Positions 1-8,234 of a stretch of 16,726 nucleotides of DNA are shown piece after piece. The notes below the pieces were generated by a model. That model saw nothing but the letters and a program-made list of their open reading frames with translations, was not told where the DNA came from and searched no databases. Source of the stretch: Candidatus Peregrinibacteria bacterium (lineage in GTDB: Bacteria; Patescibacteriota; Gracilibacteria; Peribacterales; Peribacteraceae). The first letter of the stretch is position 1, and the number at the start of each line of letters is the position of its first letter. The stretch spans positions 1 to 16,726 of the forward strand of contig JACRIG010000034.1 in NCBI GenBank assembly GCA_016215715.1. The letters are read 5' to 3'. Position numbers and translations under genes: made by a program.

Positions 1-1062
1 ATTGAAGCGGAGGCATCAAAAAGCTTTGAGCATGTGATCGTTCACACGGGACAGCACTATGATCCGCTTTTTTCGGATGTGTTTTTTGAGCAACTTAAAA
101 TTCCGCTTCCGACGTACAATCTCGAAGTTCATGGGGGAGATCGTGATGAAGTGATTGCGCGGACGGAAGAGAAACTTCTCGAATTATTTCCAACACTCAA
201 ACCCGACTGCATTCTCGTGTATGGCGATGTGAATGGTGCCGTCGGCGCGGCACAAGCTTCAAAGAAATGTGGAATCAGGCTTGCCCACATTGAGGCAGGG
301 CTTCGTTCGTTCGATCAGGAAATGCCGGAGGAGTTGAATCGCGTGAGGATCGATGAACTGGCTGATTTCCTCTTCTGTACGGAACAATCCGGCATGGATC
401 ATTTGACTGAGGAGAAAGCAAAAGGCGAAGCATATCTGGTGGGCAATGCCATGATTGATACATTGGTCAGAATGATGCCACTGATTGCGAAGGACAAGCT
501 TCCCGACAATATTCCTGAAAAATTTGGAGTAGTCACACTTCATCGCCCCAGTAATGTTGATAATAAACAGGCTCTGGAATCCGTCCTTTCTTTTCTTCTT
601 GCAGTATCGAAGCGCTGCCCACTTGTTTTTCCGGTGCACCATCGGTTTCAGAATGCTTTGAGCCAGTTTGGCATGCTCGATTTTCTGGAAAGCCCGCAGG
701 CAGGGACGCCTGCGTCTGCTAAAAAAGAGCAGTCACGCTTACAACTTCTCTCACCGCTTCCTTACCTTCAATTCCTGAAGCTCGTGCAGAACGCAGAATT
801 CATCCTCACTGACTCCGGCGGCATTCAGGAAGAGGCGACGTATCTGAAGAAAAAGTGCTTCACACTGCGGAGAAACACGGAACGACCTTCGACGATTGAG
901 AGCGGGAGTAATACGCTCATTGATGAAATGCTCGAAGGTGATCAGGAGAAAGTGTTCAGCTTCGCGCAGCATCCGGTCCAGCCCTCTGTCACCGTGCCGC
1001 CGCTGTGGGACGGAAAAGCAGGAGAAAGAATTCTCAAAGAACTTCGTGCACAACTTTCATGA
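1..1062 (+). CDS. wecB: UDP-N-acetylglucosamine 2-epimerase (non-hydrolysing type), 5'-truncated by window edge
   Basis: The frame is open from base 1, so the GTG at 34 is an internal codon; only about 20 N-terminal residues, including the GTRPN-type start of the family, are missing. The family interconverts UDP-GlcNAc and UDP-ManNAc in the cytoplasm for surface-glycan synthesis. Family landmarks seen: HTGQHYD, VYGDVNGAVGAA, HIEAGLRS, MPEELNRVRID, TLHRPSNVDN, and the UDP-binding stretch TDSGGIQEEA followed by TERPSTIESG. It ends in TGA overlapping the ATG of the next gene (ATGA). One oddity is a stretch of about 15 residues (ESPQAGTPASAKKEQ) between FGMLDFL and LLSPLPYLQFL, longer than the same place in the downstream paralogue and encoded by a GC-rich hairpin at 695-714. 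The exact sugar substrate could be a modified UDP-GlcNAc, as with WbpI. Family certain, substrate not. Confidence 0.93.
   Translation: MEAEASKSFEHVIVHTGQHYDPLFSDVFFEQLKIPLPTYNLEVHGGDRDEVIARTEEKLLELFPTLKPDCILVYGDVNGAVGAAQASKKCGIRLAHIEAGLRSFDQEMPEELNRVRIDELADFLFCTEQSGMDHLTEEKAKGEAYLVGNAMIDTLVRMMPLIAKDKLPDNIPEKFGVVTLHRPSNVDNKQALESVLSFLLAVSKRCPLVFPVHHRFQNALSQFGMLDFLESPQAGTPASAKKEQSRLQLLSPLPYLQFLKLVQNAEFILTDSGGIQEEATYLKKKCFTLRRNTERPSTIESGSNTLIDEMLEGDQEKVFSFAQHPVQPSVTVPPLWDGKAGERILKELRAQLS
695..714. repeat. Short palindromic element inside the epimerase gene
   Basis: CGCAGGC and GCCTGCG form a perfect 7-bp inverted repeat around the 6-base loop AGGGAC. It is read in frame as part of PQAGTPASA, in a loop where the neighbouring paralogue is shorter. 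It looks like a dispersed palindromic element that landed in frame in a tolerant loop; the window alone cannot show that it is dispersed. Confidence 0.5.
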
Positions 1063-2153
1063 GACATCTTTCCATTGCACTCGGCACCAGACCGGAGATC
1101 ATTAAGCTTGCGCCGATTATCCGCCGGCTGCGGGACAAAAAAATTCCACTTACTCTGATTCACACGAACCAGCACTACGATCATATCCTCGACGGCGTGT
1201 TCTTTGAGGAGCTCGATCTGCCGCCTCCGACACATCATCTGCACGCAGCAGCAGGAAGCCACGGGGAGATGTTCGGGAAAATGTTTCCGGCATTCGAAAA
1301 AGTGTGGACGGAAGACCGGCCGGAGGCGGTGATTGTGCAGGGCGACACGAACAGCAGCTTCGCAGCTGCTCTGATTGCGACGCGTCTGCGAATTCCCGTC
1401 GCGCATGTTGAAGCGGGACTGCGCAGTGATGATTGGGACATGCCGGAGGAGGCGAATCGTGTGATGACCGATCATCTTGCGAATCGTCTGTACGCACCGA
1501 CGGAGGAACATGCTGCGCGACTTCTTGGTGAAGGCATCGCACCCGAAAAAATCCTCGTCACAGGCAACACGATTGCCGATGCAGTGACAGAACATCGTGT
1601 GATTGCAAAGAAAGCAGCGCTTCCTGCTGCGCTTTCTTCGTATGCAGGCACACGCTTCGCACTTCTCACTCTCCACCGCCCCGCACTCGTCGACGATCCC
1701 GTGAAACTTCGAAGCATGCTCACGGCCACCGACGAACTTCTGGTTTCGGAGTCGATGCGCGGGGTGTTACTCACGCATCCCCGCACGCGCAAGCAACTGG
1801 GAGATACACCGCTGCCGCTCAAGGCACTTGCGATCGAAGAACCCATTGGATATCTGCCGATGCTCAAGCTCTTTCAGGACGCCGCGATCATCATCACCGA
1901 TTCCGGAGGGCTTCAGGAAGAGGCAGCGATCCTGCAGATCCCGTGCGTCACCGTGCGGGAAAATACCGAGCGGCCCGAGACGCTGAAGGCCGGAGGGAAC
2001 CGTATTGTCGGGTTCGATCACGCCGCACTGCAGCAAGCCGTCCACGATTTCCTCCACGGAACGATCAACTGGAAGCCGCTCTACAGCGTCGCGCACCCCT
2101 CAGACATGATCGTCGCCGATCTCCTTTCGCACTTCCCATGCGCATCCTCGTAA
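1059..2153 (+). CDS. wecB: UDP-N-acetylglucosamine 2-epimerase (second, paralogous copy)
   Basis: 364-residue complete protein. The start is the ATG at 1059, which overlaps the previous stop as ATGA and begins MRHLSIALGTRPEIIKLAPI, exactly where the family begins; the frame is open further upstream but that part has no family sequence. Landmarks: GTRPEIIKLAPI (3-10 onward), HTNQHYDHILD, QGDTNSSFAAALIA, HVEAGLRSDDWDMPEEANRV, LTLHRPALVDD, TDSGGLQEEAAIL and NTERPETLKAGGN. It lacks the extra loop of the upstream copy. Two consecutive, clearly different 2-epimerases suggest two different UDP-sugar substrates (for instance UDP-GlcNAc and a di-amino or uronic derivative), not simple redundancy; that is inference. 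No Shine-Dalgarno sequence is visible; translation is probably coupled to the gene before it. Confidence 0.93.
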   Translation: MRHLSIALGTRPEIIKLAPIIRRLRDKKIPLTLIHTNQHYDHILDGVFFEELDLPPPTHHLHAAAGSHGEMFGKMFPAFEKVWTEDRPEAVIVQGDTNSSFAAALIATRLRIPVAHVEAGLRSDDWDMPEEANRVMTDHLANRLYAPTEEHAARLLGEGIAPEKILVTGNTIADAVTEHRVIAKKAALPAALSSYAGTRFALLTLHRPALVDDPVKLRSMLTATDELLVSESMRGVLLTHPRTRKQLGDTPLPLKALAIEEPIGYLPMLKLFQDAAIIITDSGGLQEEAAILQIPCVTVRENTERPETLKAGGNRIVGFDHAALQQAVHDFLHGTINWKPLYSVAHPSDMIVADLLSHFPCASS

Positions 2154-3277
2154 CCTCCGACACCTATCTGCCGAGGCTCGGAGGCGGCGAGTATCACGTC
2201 GCCTATTTGCTCAAAGAGCTGCGCAAAATGGGGCACGAGGTGACACTCGTGACGACGGAGAAGGGGAGTGATCCCACAGACCAGAATGTCATCCGCGTTC
2301 CGTATCGCGGCATATTTTCTTTCCCGAAACTTTTTTCGGTCCTGTGGTATGAAGCAAAAAATGCGGACATTATTCACAGTCACTACAGCTTCCGGCTCGC
2401 ATGGGTCGCGGGGATCGTCGCGCGGATGCAGAAGAAACCGTTTGTCATCACACAGCATGGCATGGGCCTTTTGCCGCAGGTGAATGCGACGTTTCTGCAG
2501 CGTCTGGCATTCAGTATCTGGAGATCCGGCAGCATGAAACGCGCAGATACGATTATTTCTACCAGCGAAGACATGTCGGTTGTCGTCCGCGAGCTTGGGT
2601 TCGGCAGCAAGATTGTTCCGATCACCAATGGTTACGATCCCGAAATATTTAAACCACTCCCGTCCGCGCAGGTTGATCCGCCGGTTCTGCTGACGGTGCG
2701 CCGCCTTGTCCCCAAAACCGGTATTCAGTATCTCGTCGCTGCGCTGCCGATTCTCAAAAAGCAATATCCAACACTTCGTCACATCTGCATCGGCGAAGGA
2801 CGCGCAAAAGAGCAAATTGTGGAGCTGGCACACACGCTCGGCGTCAGCGACATGATCACATTCCCCGGGCCTGTTGACCATGAACATTTGCTGAAGTATT
2901 ACGGGCAGGCTTCGATTGTCGTTCTGCCCTCCACTGCGGAATCATCGAGTCTTACCTGCATCGAGGCAATGGCGCTCGGACGCATTATTGTCGCAAGCCG
3001 CGTCGGCGGGCTCGTTGAACTCATCGGAAAGAACGAAGAGCGCGGATTTCTTGTCTCACTTACTGACACTGAGCATTCTTCCTATGACGCACCCTTCACA
3101 CTCCCGCCTCAGCGCATTCAGGCACTCGCAGATCGTATCAGCTATGCACTGACGCATCGGGATGAGGCCACGAGAAAAGCGCAGACCGCTGCGGTGTATG
3201 CGCCGTCTCACTTTGCGTGGCCGATCCTTGTCGGGCAGACGGTGAAAGAAGTCTACGAACCGCTCATACGGCACTGA
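2138..3277 (+). CDS. GT4-family glycosyltransferase (GT-B fold)
   Basis: 379 residues. The start is the ATG at 2138 (MRILVTSDTYLPRLGGGEYH), a standard GT4 N-terminus with the glycine-rich donor/acceptor loop GGGEYH; it overlaps the preceding gene by 16 bp. The frame is open upstream to 1943, but that part lies inside the epimerase gene and has no GT4 similarity. The N-terminal Rossmann half includes DIIHSHYSFRLAW (about 77-89) and TQHGMG. The C-terminal half has GEGRAKEQIVELA and the retaining-GT4 E-x7-E motif, Glu268 to Glu276 (AESSSLTCIEAMALG). It would transfer a sugar from a nucleotide donor to a growing lipid-linked glycan at the inner face of the membrane. Donor and acceptor cannot be read from sequence. 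It is the last gene of the plus-strand unit and converges with the minus-strand GT4, with a 25-bp overlap of coding ends. Confidence 0.93.
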   Translation: MRILVTSDTYLPRLGGGEYHVAYLLKELRKMGHEVTLVTTEKGSDPTDQNVIRVPYRGIFSFPKLFSVLWYEAKNADIIHSHYSFRLAWVAGIVARMQKKPFVITQHGMGLLPQVNATFLQRLAFSIWRSGSMKRADTIISTSEDMSVVVRELGFGSKIVPITNGYDPEIFKPLPSAQVDPPVLLTVRRLVPKTGIQYLVAALPILKKQYPTLRHICIGEGRAKEQIVELAHTLGVSDMITFPGPVDHEHLLKYYGQASIVVLPSTAESSSLTCIEAMALGRIIVASRVGGLVELIGKNEERGFLVSLTDTEHSSYDAPFTLPPQRIQALADRISYALTHRDEATRKAQTAAVYAPSHFAWPILVGQTVKEVYEPLIRH

Positions 3278-4422
3278 TTGTAGACTTCAAGTAGTTCATC
3301 CAGATATCGATCAATGGAAAAATGTTCTTCCATGTGCTCACGACAGATGTGTTCCATTGTCTGCATCTCTGAACGATGTGCGCAGCACCACTCCAGTTGT
3401 GTCCGCCATGTGGCGGTATCAATTGGATCACGTACCCATCCTGTGATGCCATCGATGACACTCTCTTTCGCCCCTCCTTCCGTCGTTGCAAGTACCGGCC
3501 GGCCGCAGGCCATTGCTTCAAGACAGACAGTCGGGAAAGGATCGAGATAGACCGAGGGGACGAGCGCTGCGTCGCAGGCTGCGTACAGGATGCGCATCTG
3601 TTCGGGATTTTGTGAGGAGAGGAAGTGGAAGCGGTCACCGAGTACTTTCAGGGATGTTGTGTCGCCGCCTCCGCAGACGAGAAGATGTGCGGATGACGGC
3701 AGGGATTTCAGCAGAACGTCCGTTCCTTTGTCGTACCCGATGCGTCCGGCGAAGAGGAAGAGTGGCACATTCTGCGGGAGTCTGAGTTGTGTGCGTGCCT
3801 GCTCTTTTGACGTACCGGACTTCCAGAACAACAGGTCGATCCCATTTCGTAAGACTTTTGTCTGCGGATAGCCATACTTTGCTGCATACGAGCGGAGAGC
3901 TTCACTGACAGCAAGAAGCGCATTGCATTGGCCCAGCATCTTTCTGATCGTAACGTTTCGCAGCGGATTCATCGTCCAGCGTGCGCGGAGCAGATCCTTG
4001 AGAAACAGCGACGTCTCGTGCCCAGTTACTTTTCCGTAGCTGACATGCATGACACCATGCATGGTAAAAATACATGGGATGTTCCGCGCGCATGCAGCAC
4101 CAATCCAGCGATATCCGGTGTGCCATGCGGTGCCATGCGCATGGATGATGTTCGGCTTCACTTCGTCGATCACACTCATGACTTCTTTTTCGACGGAGCG
4201 TGAGAAGACGCTGCGATAATGTGCCCATCGCTCGTTCCTGCGTGGGATCGTATGGATCCGGATTTCTTCAGCGGATATAGGGAACGCATCGCGGGGAGCG
4301 GCTGTCAGAATGGAAATCTCATGCCGGCGCGAGAGGAGTCCTTTTGCCGTTTCCCAAACAATGCGCCCCGAGCCGCCGAGAATGTGGGGTGGGAGATCAT
4401 CGGTAAGCTGGAGGATCTTCAT
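3253..4422 (-). CDS. GT4-family glycosyltransferase (GT-B fold), second
   Basis: 389 residues, starting at the ATG at 4422 (MKILQLTDDLPPHILGGSGR), which overlaps the methyltransferase stop as ATGA. The frame is open upstream to 4599 but that part is antisense-like to nothing and lies inside the methyltransferase gene. Seen: GGSGR glycine-rich loop (about 16-20), NIIHAHGTAWHTGYRW, TMHGVMH, VLRNGIDLLFW, LFAGRIGYDKGTDVLL and PSVYLDPFPTVCLEAMACG. In the usual E-x7-E motif the first acid is Asp here (D-PFPTVCL-E), a conservative change seen in some GT4 enzymes and not by itself a sign of inactivity. It is the last gene of the minus-strand unit. Its stop lies 25 bp inside the end of the plus-strand GT4, leaving no room for an independent terminator between the two units. 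Donor and linkage unknown. Confidence 0.92.
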   Translation of the reverse strand: MKILQLTDDLPPHILGGSGRIVWETAKGLLSRRHEISILTAAPRDAFPISAEEIRIHTIPRRNERWAHYRSVFSRSVEKEVMSVIDEVKPNIIHAHGTAWHTGYRWIGAACARNIPCIFTMHGVMHVSYGKVTGHETSLFLKDLLRARWTMNPLRNVTIRKMLGQCNALLAVSEALRSYAAKYGYPQTKVLRNGIDLLFWKSGTSKEQARTQLRLPQNVPLFLFAGRIGYDKGTDVLLKSLPSSAHLLVCGGGDTTSLKVLGDRFHFLSSQNPEQMRILYAACDAALVPSVYLDPFPTVCLEAMACGRPVLATTEGGAKESVIDGITGWVRDPIDTATWRTQLEWCCAHRSEMQTMEHICREHMEEHFSIDRYLDELLEVYNQCRMSGS

Positions 4423-5054
4423 GATCGTTTGCGGGCAACGCATACGACATTGCAGTAGGCAATACCCGGCGGCGTTGTTCGGTCGAGAATGCGGAAAATA
4501 CGTTCGATCATATTGGACAGAAGTCCGCTCAGTCTTGTTTTTTTGCGGTATGGACCGAAGAAACGCTGCTTCACCGTTTCGCCGACGCATGCCCACCATC
4601 CGCCGTGTTTAGAGCAGATAATGACGTGCATGCCCAGATCCTCAAAGAGCGTGCGCATGCCCATTTCCGTAAACCGGAAATAATCATGGGGGTCGGAATG
4701 GAACGGTGTGATGAACGGAGCGCTGACGATGGCGATGCCGCCGGGGCGCAGAATCCGCTCGATCTGCTGCGCCATGACCCAGGGTTTACGCACGTGCTCC
4801 ATTACCTGCGTCGAGATGATCGTGTCGAAGCTCGCGTCCTTCACGGGAGGGTCCAGTACATCGCCGACGATATCAATATTCGGTCGCGCTTCGATGTCGA
4901 GAGCGGTGTAACTCTTTCCCTTTGCAACGGCGAGGGCCTTCTGTTTTCCTTTGCCTGCGCCGAAATCGAGGACGTCGCCGTGAATGAATTCCTGCAGCGC
5001 GTCCATCACTTCACGTGTGCCGTAGAACCGGGAGAGAGTGGGGATATCAATCAT
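4419..5054 (-). CDS. Class I SAM-dependent methyltransferase
   Basis: 211 residues. The SAM-binding motif I is VLDFGAGKGKQK (about residues 28-39), followed by the acidic end of strand beta2 in TALDIEARPNID. The motif-IV region is FDTIISTQVMEHVRKPW, and RILRPGGIAIVSAPF is the post-motif usual in Methyltransf_11-type enzymes. The context (flippase upstream, glycosyltransferase downstream) points to O- or N-methylation of a glycan residue or its lipid-linked intermediate, but the acceptor cannot be deduced. It starts 8 bp inside the end of the flippase gene and its stop overlaps the next start by 4 bp. A purine-rich stretch lies about 15 bases or more before the ATG, too far to be a normal Shine-Dalgarno site, so coupling to the upstream gene is more likely. 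Confidence 0.88.
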   Translation of the reverse strand: MIDIPTLSRFYGTREVMDALQEFIHGDVLDFGAGKGKQKALAVAKGKSYTALDIEARPNIDIVGDVLDPPVKDASFDTIISTQVMEHVRKPWVMAQQIERILRPGGIAIVSAPFITPFHSDPHDYFRFTEMGMRTLFEDLGMHVIICSKHGGWWACVGETVKQRFFGPYRKKTRLSGLLSNMIERIFRILDRTTPPGIAYCNVVCVARKRS

Positions 5055-6393
5055 GCGTATTCAAAGATACCCCTTTCCTGTGTCGGTACAAAAACCACAC
5101 GTAGACGAACAGCAGGAGCGAGAACGTATGAAAGAACAGAACCGAAAGGCCGACGGATGGCAATGCGGGGAGAGTGCGGACGAGGAGGAAGTACAGGCCC
5201 ATCGCGAGCACGATGCCGCCCCCATTGGTGAGGGTGATAGCCCACACCCGTCGCAGGACCCGGAGAATCGGGACAGTTACGACGTGCATAGAAGAGATGA
5301 TATTGATCGGCAAGATAAGGAGAAAAATCGGAATGACGCGTGCAAACTCCGCGCCGTAGACGAGCGGAATAAGCGGTGGGGCGACGATGGCAGCGCCGAT
5401 GGTTGCGAGAAGGCTTAACCCCACGGCTCCGGCGAGGACCCGTCTGCAGGACCGCAGGAGGTGTTTCGGATCCACGGCGGCAATGCGCGGAATGGAGACT
5501 GCCGTCATCCGTGTGATGCTCGGCATGAGCAGCGAGAGCGGAAGCGTTGCAAGTCGCAGTGCGATGCGGAAGACGCCGACCGTCGCCGGGGTTGTCGTTG
5601 CGTTGAGGAGCACGAAGAAGAGATTCGGATACAGGTTCCCGCTGATGCTGCGGTCGAGAGCGATCCACAATCCCTGCCGTGCGTAGGGGCCGGTCCCGCT
5701 TGTATGCAGCCGGCTGACGCTTTCATAGAGCGTGGGGAAGCCCTGCGCGCGTGCACTGCGGGTATAGAGGAAGAGGAAGAGCGGAACGGCCGCGAGCATG
5801 CCGGTGAGTTGTGCCAGCAAAATTCCTGCAACTCCCCATCCAAGCAGCAACAAGATCACCGCGAGTACAAGCTGAATGATATCGAGGGCGTTTTCCAGAA
5901 AGGCGACGAGCGCAATGCGCCGCTGCAACTGGAGTGCAATGAAGAGGAGGACGTTCACCGGCTGGAGTACGGCATTGAGGAGCACAAGCCGCGCGAGCAT
6001 GCCGATGCGCGGATCACTTCCGACCGCCACTGCGATCACCGGGGCCAGAAGGAAGAGTGCGATGTAGACGAGTGTCGAGAGTGACGTTGCCTGCAGGAAA
6101 TACCGGAGCACAAGCGCGATGGATTTTTTGTCCCTGCGTCCGACGGCTTCGGAAAGGAAGGTGATGGTCGCCGTCTCCTGACCGTACGACGTGAAGAGTC
6201 CGAGCAGTCCCGCAAATGCTGTGACGGCGGCGTAGATGCCGAATTCGTGGAGTCCGAGAAGGCGGGCGTACGCGACGGACGAGACGAAGCCGGTGATCGT
6301 CATGACGACCGTGCCCACCTGAAACGTCGCGACGCCGCGGACGAAGGGGATGTGGATGAAGAGGCGGAGGCGGTCGCGAAGCGTGAGAGGCAT
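5047..6393 (-). CDS. wzx: Wzx-like polysaccharide/lipid-linked glycan flippase (MOP superfamily)
   Basis: 448 residues, almost entirely alternating hydrophobic helices and short charged loops, consistent with 12 to 14 membrane segments. The N-terminus (FVRGVATFQVGTVVMTITGFVSS... YARLLGLHEFGIYAAVTAFAGLLGLFTSYGQE) follows the Polysacc_synt/MOP pattern, in which the first two helices are separated by a short YARLLG-FG turn. Members move undecaprenyl-diphosphate-linked repeat units from the inner to the outer face of the cytoplasmic membrane. It lies between the amidotransferase (23-bp gap) and a methyltransferase (8-bp overlap). The ATG at 6393 follows a C-run, and TACACT stands 8 bases upstream; there is no Shine-Dalgarno sequence. 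The wzx name denotes family role only; members are too divergent to give substrate specificity. Confidence 0.88.
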   Translation of the reverse strand: MPLTLRDRLRLFIHIPFVRGVATFQVGTVVMTITGFVSSVAYARLLGLHEFGIYAAVTAFAGLLGLFTSYGQETATITFLSEAVGRRDKKSIALVLRYFLQATSLSTLVYIALFLLAPVIAVAVGSDPRIGMLARLVLLNAVLQPVNVLLFIALQLQRRIALVAFLENALDIIQLVLAVILLLLGWGVAGILLAQLTGMLAAVPLFLFLYTRSARAQGFPTLYESVSRLHTSGTGPYARQGLWIALDRSISGNLYPNLFFVLLNATTTPATVGVFRIALRLATLPLSLLMPSITRMTAVSIPRIAAVDPKHLLRSCRRVLAGAVGLSLLATIGAAIVAPPLIPLVYGAEFARVIPIFLLILPINIISSMHVVTVPILRVLRRVWAITLTNGGGIVLAMGLYFLLVRTLPALPSVGLSVLFFHTFSLLLFVYVWFLYRHRKGVSLNTHD

Positions 6394-6401
6394 TGGGGGG
6401 T

Positions 6402-6407
6402 AGTGTA
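6402..6407 (-). promoter_or_regulatory. -10-like hexamer TACACT before the flippase start
   Basis: On the minus strand TACACT is followed by ACCCCCCA and then the ATG of the flippase. The 8-base distance would put the transcript start at or next to the ATG (leaderless). No good -35 is seen, so it may be an internal promoter or chance. Confidence 0.3.
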
Positions 6408-6416
6408 TCGGTTTTT

Positions 6417-8234
6417 TTACGCGTCATACACGGTATCAAACCAGTTCTGTAACTGGATCAGCGTCGAGAGCGTGTGGAGCGCGTAGGTCTCGCGGCGCTT
6501 GTGGCGCTCGAAGAGGCCGGCGACGACCGCGACATCGAAGTATTCTTTGATGCGCGGGTGTCTGAGCATGTCTTCGACGAGCGGCGCACTCTCGCGGCGC
6601 AGCCATTTGGCGAGCGGCGGGTAGAAACTTGCTTTGCCGAGAGAAAAGAGATGGCGGGGCAGAATTTTTTTGTAGGTGTCTTTCAGAAGCGCCTTCGTCC
6701 GCCAGTAGGTGACATGCCAGTTACTCTGCGTCCCGTGCGCAGCCGCGATGACGCGCGGGTCGAGGAAGGGAACGCGGGCTTCGAGGCCGCTCCCCATTGT
6801 TGTCGCGTCCGCGAGACGCAGGGATTCGTCGACCAGCCACAGCCCGCGGTCGAACTCCATGAAGGCGCGGACGGGGTCGTCTTCTGAGAGCTTCGTATAG
6901 TGCCTCGTGAAGAGATTCGTCGTGGCTGTGTCATCAAACCAATTACCGCGCGCGATTCCCCGGATTTCTGCCGGCGAGCGGGCGAGCAGACGCTCCGCGA
7001 GCAGACTTCCCGGCGTGGTCGTCATCACGTCGCTTGGAAAATCGGAGAGCCGCGCGCCGAAGGCGCGTATCGGGGAGGGGATGAACCGGATCGCGTTGAG
7101 AATGCGTGCGACGCGGTAGCGGGGGTAGCCGCCGAAGAGTTCGTCGCCGCCGCTGCCGCAGAGGACGACATCGACGGATTTCTTCGCTTCCCGCGAAAGG
7201 AGGAACTGTGCGACCGAGACGTGATCGGCATTCGGCTGATCAAGCGCGCGTGCCGTCCCGCGGTAGTGCTGACGGAAGAGTTCTGCAGTGAGCAAAAACT
7301 CGTGATGATCCGTTCCGTAATGCTCGGCAGTTTTCTGCGCCAGATCGGCATCCGCATTGAAGCGCTTCGCCCCCTCTTCCTCTGTTGCTTCAAAACGTAC
7401 CGTGAAGGTTTTGATCGGTTTCTTCGCATGGTTATTCATGTGGTGCAGCACGATCGACGAATCCATGCCGCCGCTTAAGAAAATGCCCACGGGTTTGTCG
7501 GAGACGAGATGATCGCGCACGGCGTCGTCCATGATCTGCGGAAAGGCAGCTGAAAAATCTTTCTTTGTAGCGAAGTGCTTCTGCGGAGTCTGTGCGATGA
7601 ACGATGCACGCGATTCTTTGCCGTCTTTCCATGTCAGAATTGTTCCCGGGGGCAGCGATTCGATCCCTTCACACAGCGTCATCGGCCCCGGCACGTACTG
7701 CAGGCGGACGTAGTGAGAGAGCGATGTGAGATTGATTGCCGGTTTCTTCGGCAATGCCGTCAAAAGCGCACGCATCTCGGAGGCAAAATGAATCGAGCCA
7801 TGGAGCGTGCTCACGAACAGCGGCTTGATCCCCGACGTGTCACGCACCAGATACCACGTTTGTGTGCGTGTATCAAAGAGCCCGAATGCGAACATGCCGA
7901 TTAATTTTTCCACGAAGCGGATGCCATGCTTCTCGTAGAGCTTCAGGAGCACTTCGGTGTCGGTGCCGGTCCTGCACGAAAGTCCCTCCGACTCGCGCAA
8001 TTCCCGGTAATTAAAAATTTCTCCGTTGTAGACGATGACAACGGTCCTGCTCTCATTCCACATCGGCTGATCGCCCACCGGACGCGGGTCCAGAATTGCA
8101 AGGCGCGCATGGCCGAGGGAAATTCCCTGTTCACACAGGATCGCAGTCCCGTCGGGACCGCGATGGACCAGAGCCTGCGTCATGCGACTGATACATTCAC
8201 GATTCTCGCCGGCAAATCCTGCTATACCGCACAT
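6417..8234 (-). CDS. asnB: Asparagine synthase (glutamine-hydrolysing)-type amidotransferase; possible internal start within the fused frame
   Basis: From the ATG at 8234 the frame encodes 605 residues, normal for AsnB, beginning MCGIAGF. The Cys after Met is the N-terminal nucleophile of class II (Ntn) glutaminases. HRGPDG, LGHARLAILD, YNGEIFNYRELR and GTDTEVLL of the glutaminase site are all present, as are the ATP pyrophosphatase loop FLSGGMDSS, the stretch CGSGGDELFGGYPRYR, and the synthetase C-terminal half (LRLADATTMGSGLEARVPFLD). Such proteins amidate Asp, or in glycan loci carboxylates such as uronic acids (WbpS-type). The nucleophile works only with a free amino group, so an intact glutaminase site argues for initiation at 8234 or for proteolytic release from the fusion. 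TATACT lies 6 bases upstream of this ATG, matching other starts here. The next gene, the flippase, follows after 23 bp. Confidence 0.75.
   Translation of the reverse strand: MCGIAGFAGENRECISRMTQALVHRGPDGTAILCEQGISLGHARLAILDPRPVGDQPMWNESRTVVIVYNGEIFNYRELRESEGLSCRTGTDTEVLLKLYEKHGIRFVEKLIGMFAFGLFDTRTQTWYLVRDTSGIKPLFVSTLHGSIHFASEMRALLTALPKKPAINLTSLSHYVRLQYVPGPMTLCEGIESLPPGTILTWKDGKESRASFIAQTPQKHFATKKDFSAAFPQIMDDAVRDHLVSDKPVGIFLSGGMDSSIVLHHMNNHAKKPIKTFTVRFEATEEEGAKRFNADADLAQKTAEHYGTDHHEFLLTAELFRQHYRGTARALDQPNADHVSVAQFLLSREAKKSVDVVLCGSGGDELFGGYPRYRVARILNAIRFIPSPIRAFGARLSDFPSDVMTTTPGSLLAERLLARSPAEIRGIARGNWFDDTATTNLFTRHYTKLSEDDPVRAFMEFDRGLWLVDESLRLADATTMGSGLEARVPFLDPRVIAAAHGTQSNWHVTYWRTKALLKDTYKKILPRHLFSLGKASFYPPLAKWLRRESAPLVEDMLRHPRIKEYFDVAVVAGLFERHKRRETYALHTLSTLIQLQNWFDTVYDA

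Noticed and set aside
1005..1058. 18-codon upstream extension of the second epimerase
   Set aside because: The family N-terminus (IALGTRPE) begins right after the ATG at 1059, and that ATG overlaps the previous stop; the extension lies in another frame of the first epimerase gene.
1943..2137. 65-codon upstream extension of the first GT4 frame
   Set aside because: Arg-rich, out-of-frame reading of the epimerase gene; GT4 proteins start at MRILVTSDTY.
4423..4599. 59-codon upstream extension of the minus-strand GT4
   Set aside because: It lies within the methyltransferase coding sequence, and the ATGA overlap marks the start at 4422.
7053..7067. Hairpin CGCGCC-GAA-GGCGCG inside asnB
   Set aside because: Short, and encodes an ordinary-looking helix (IRAFGARL) with no sign of an inserted loop; likely chance in GC-rich coding DNA.
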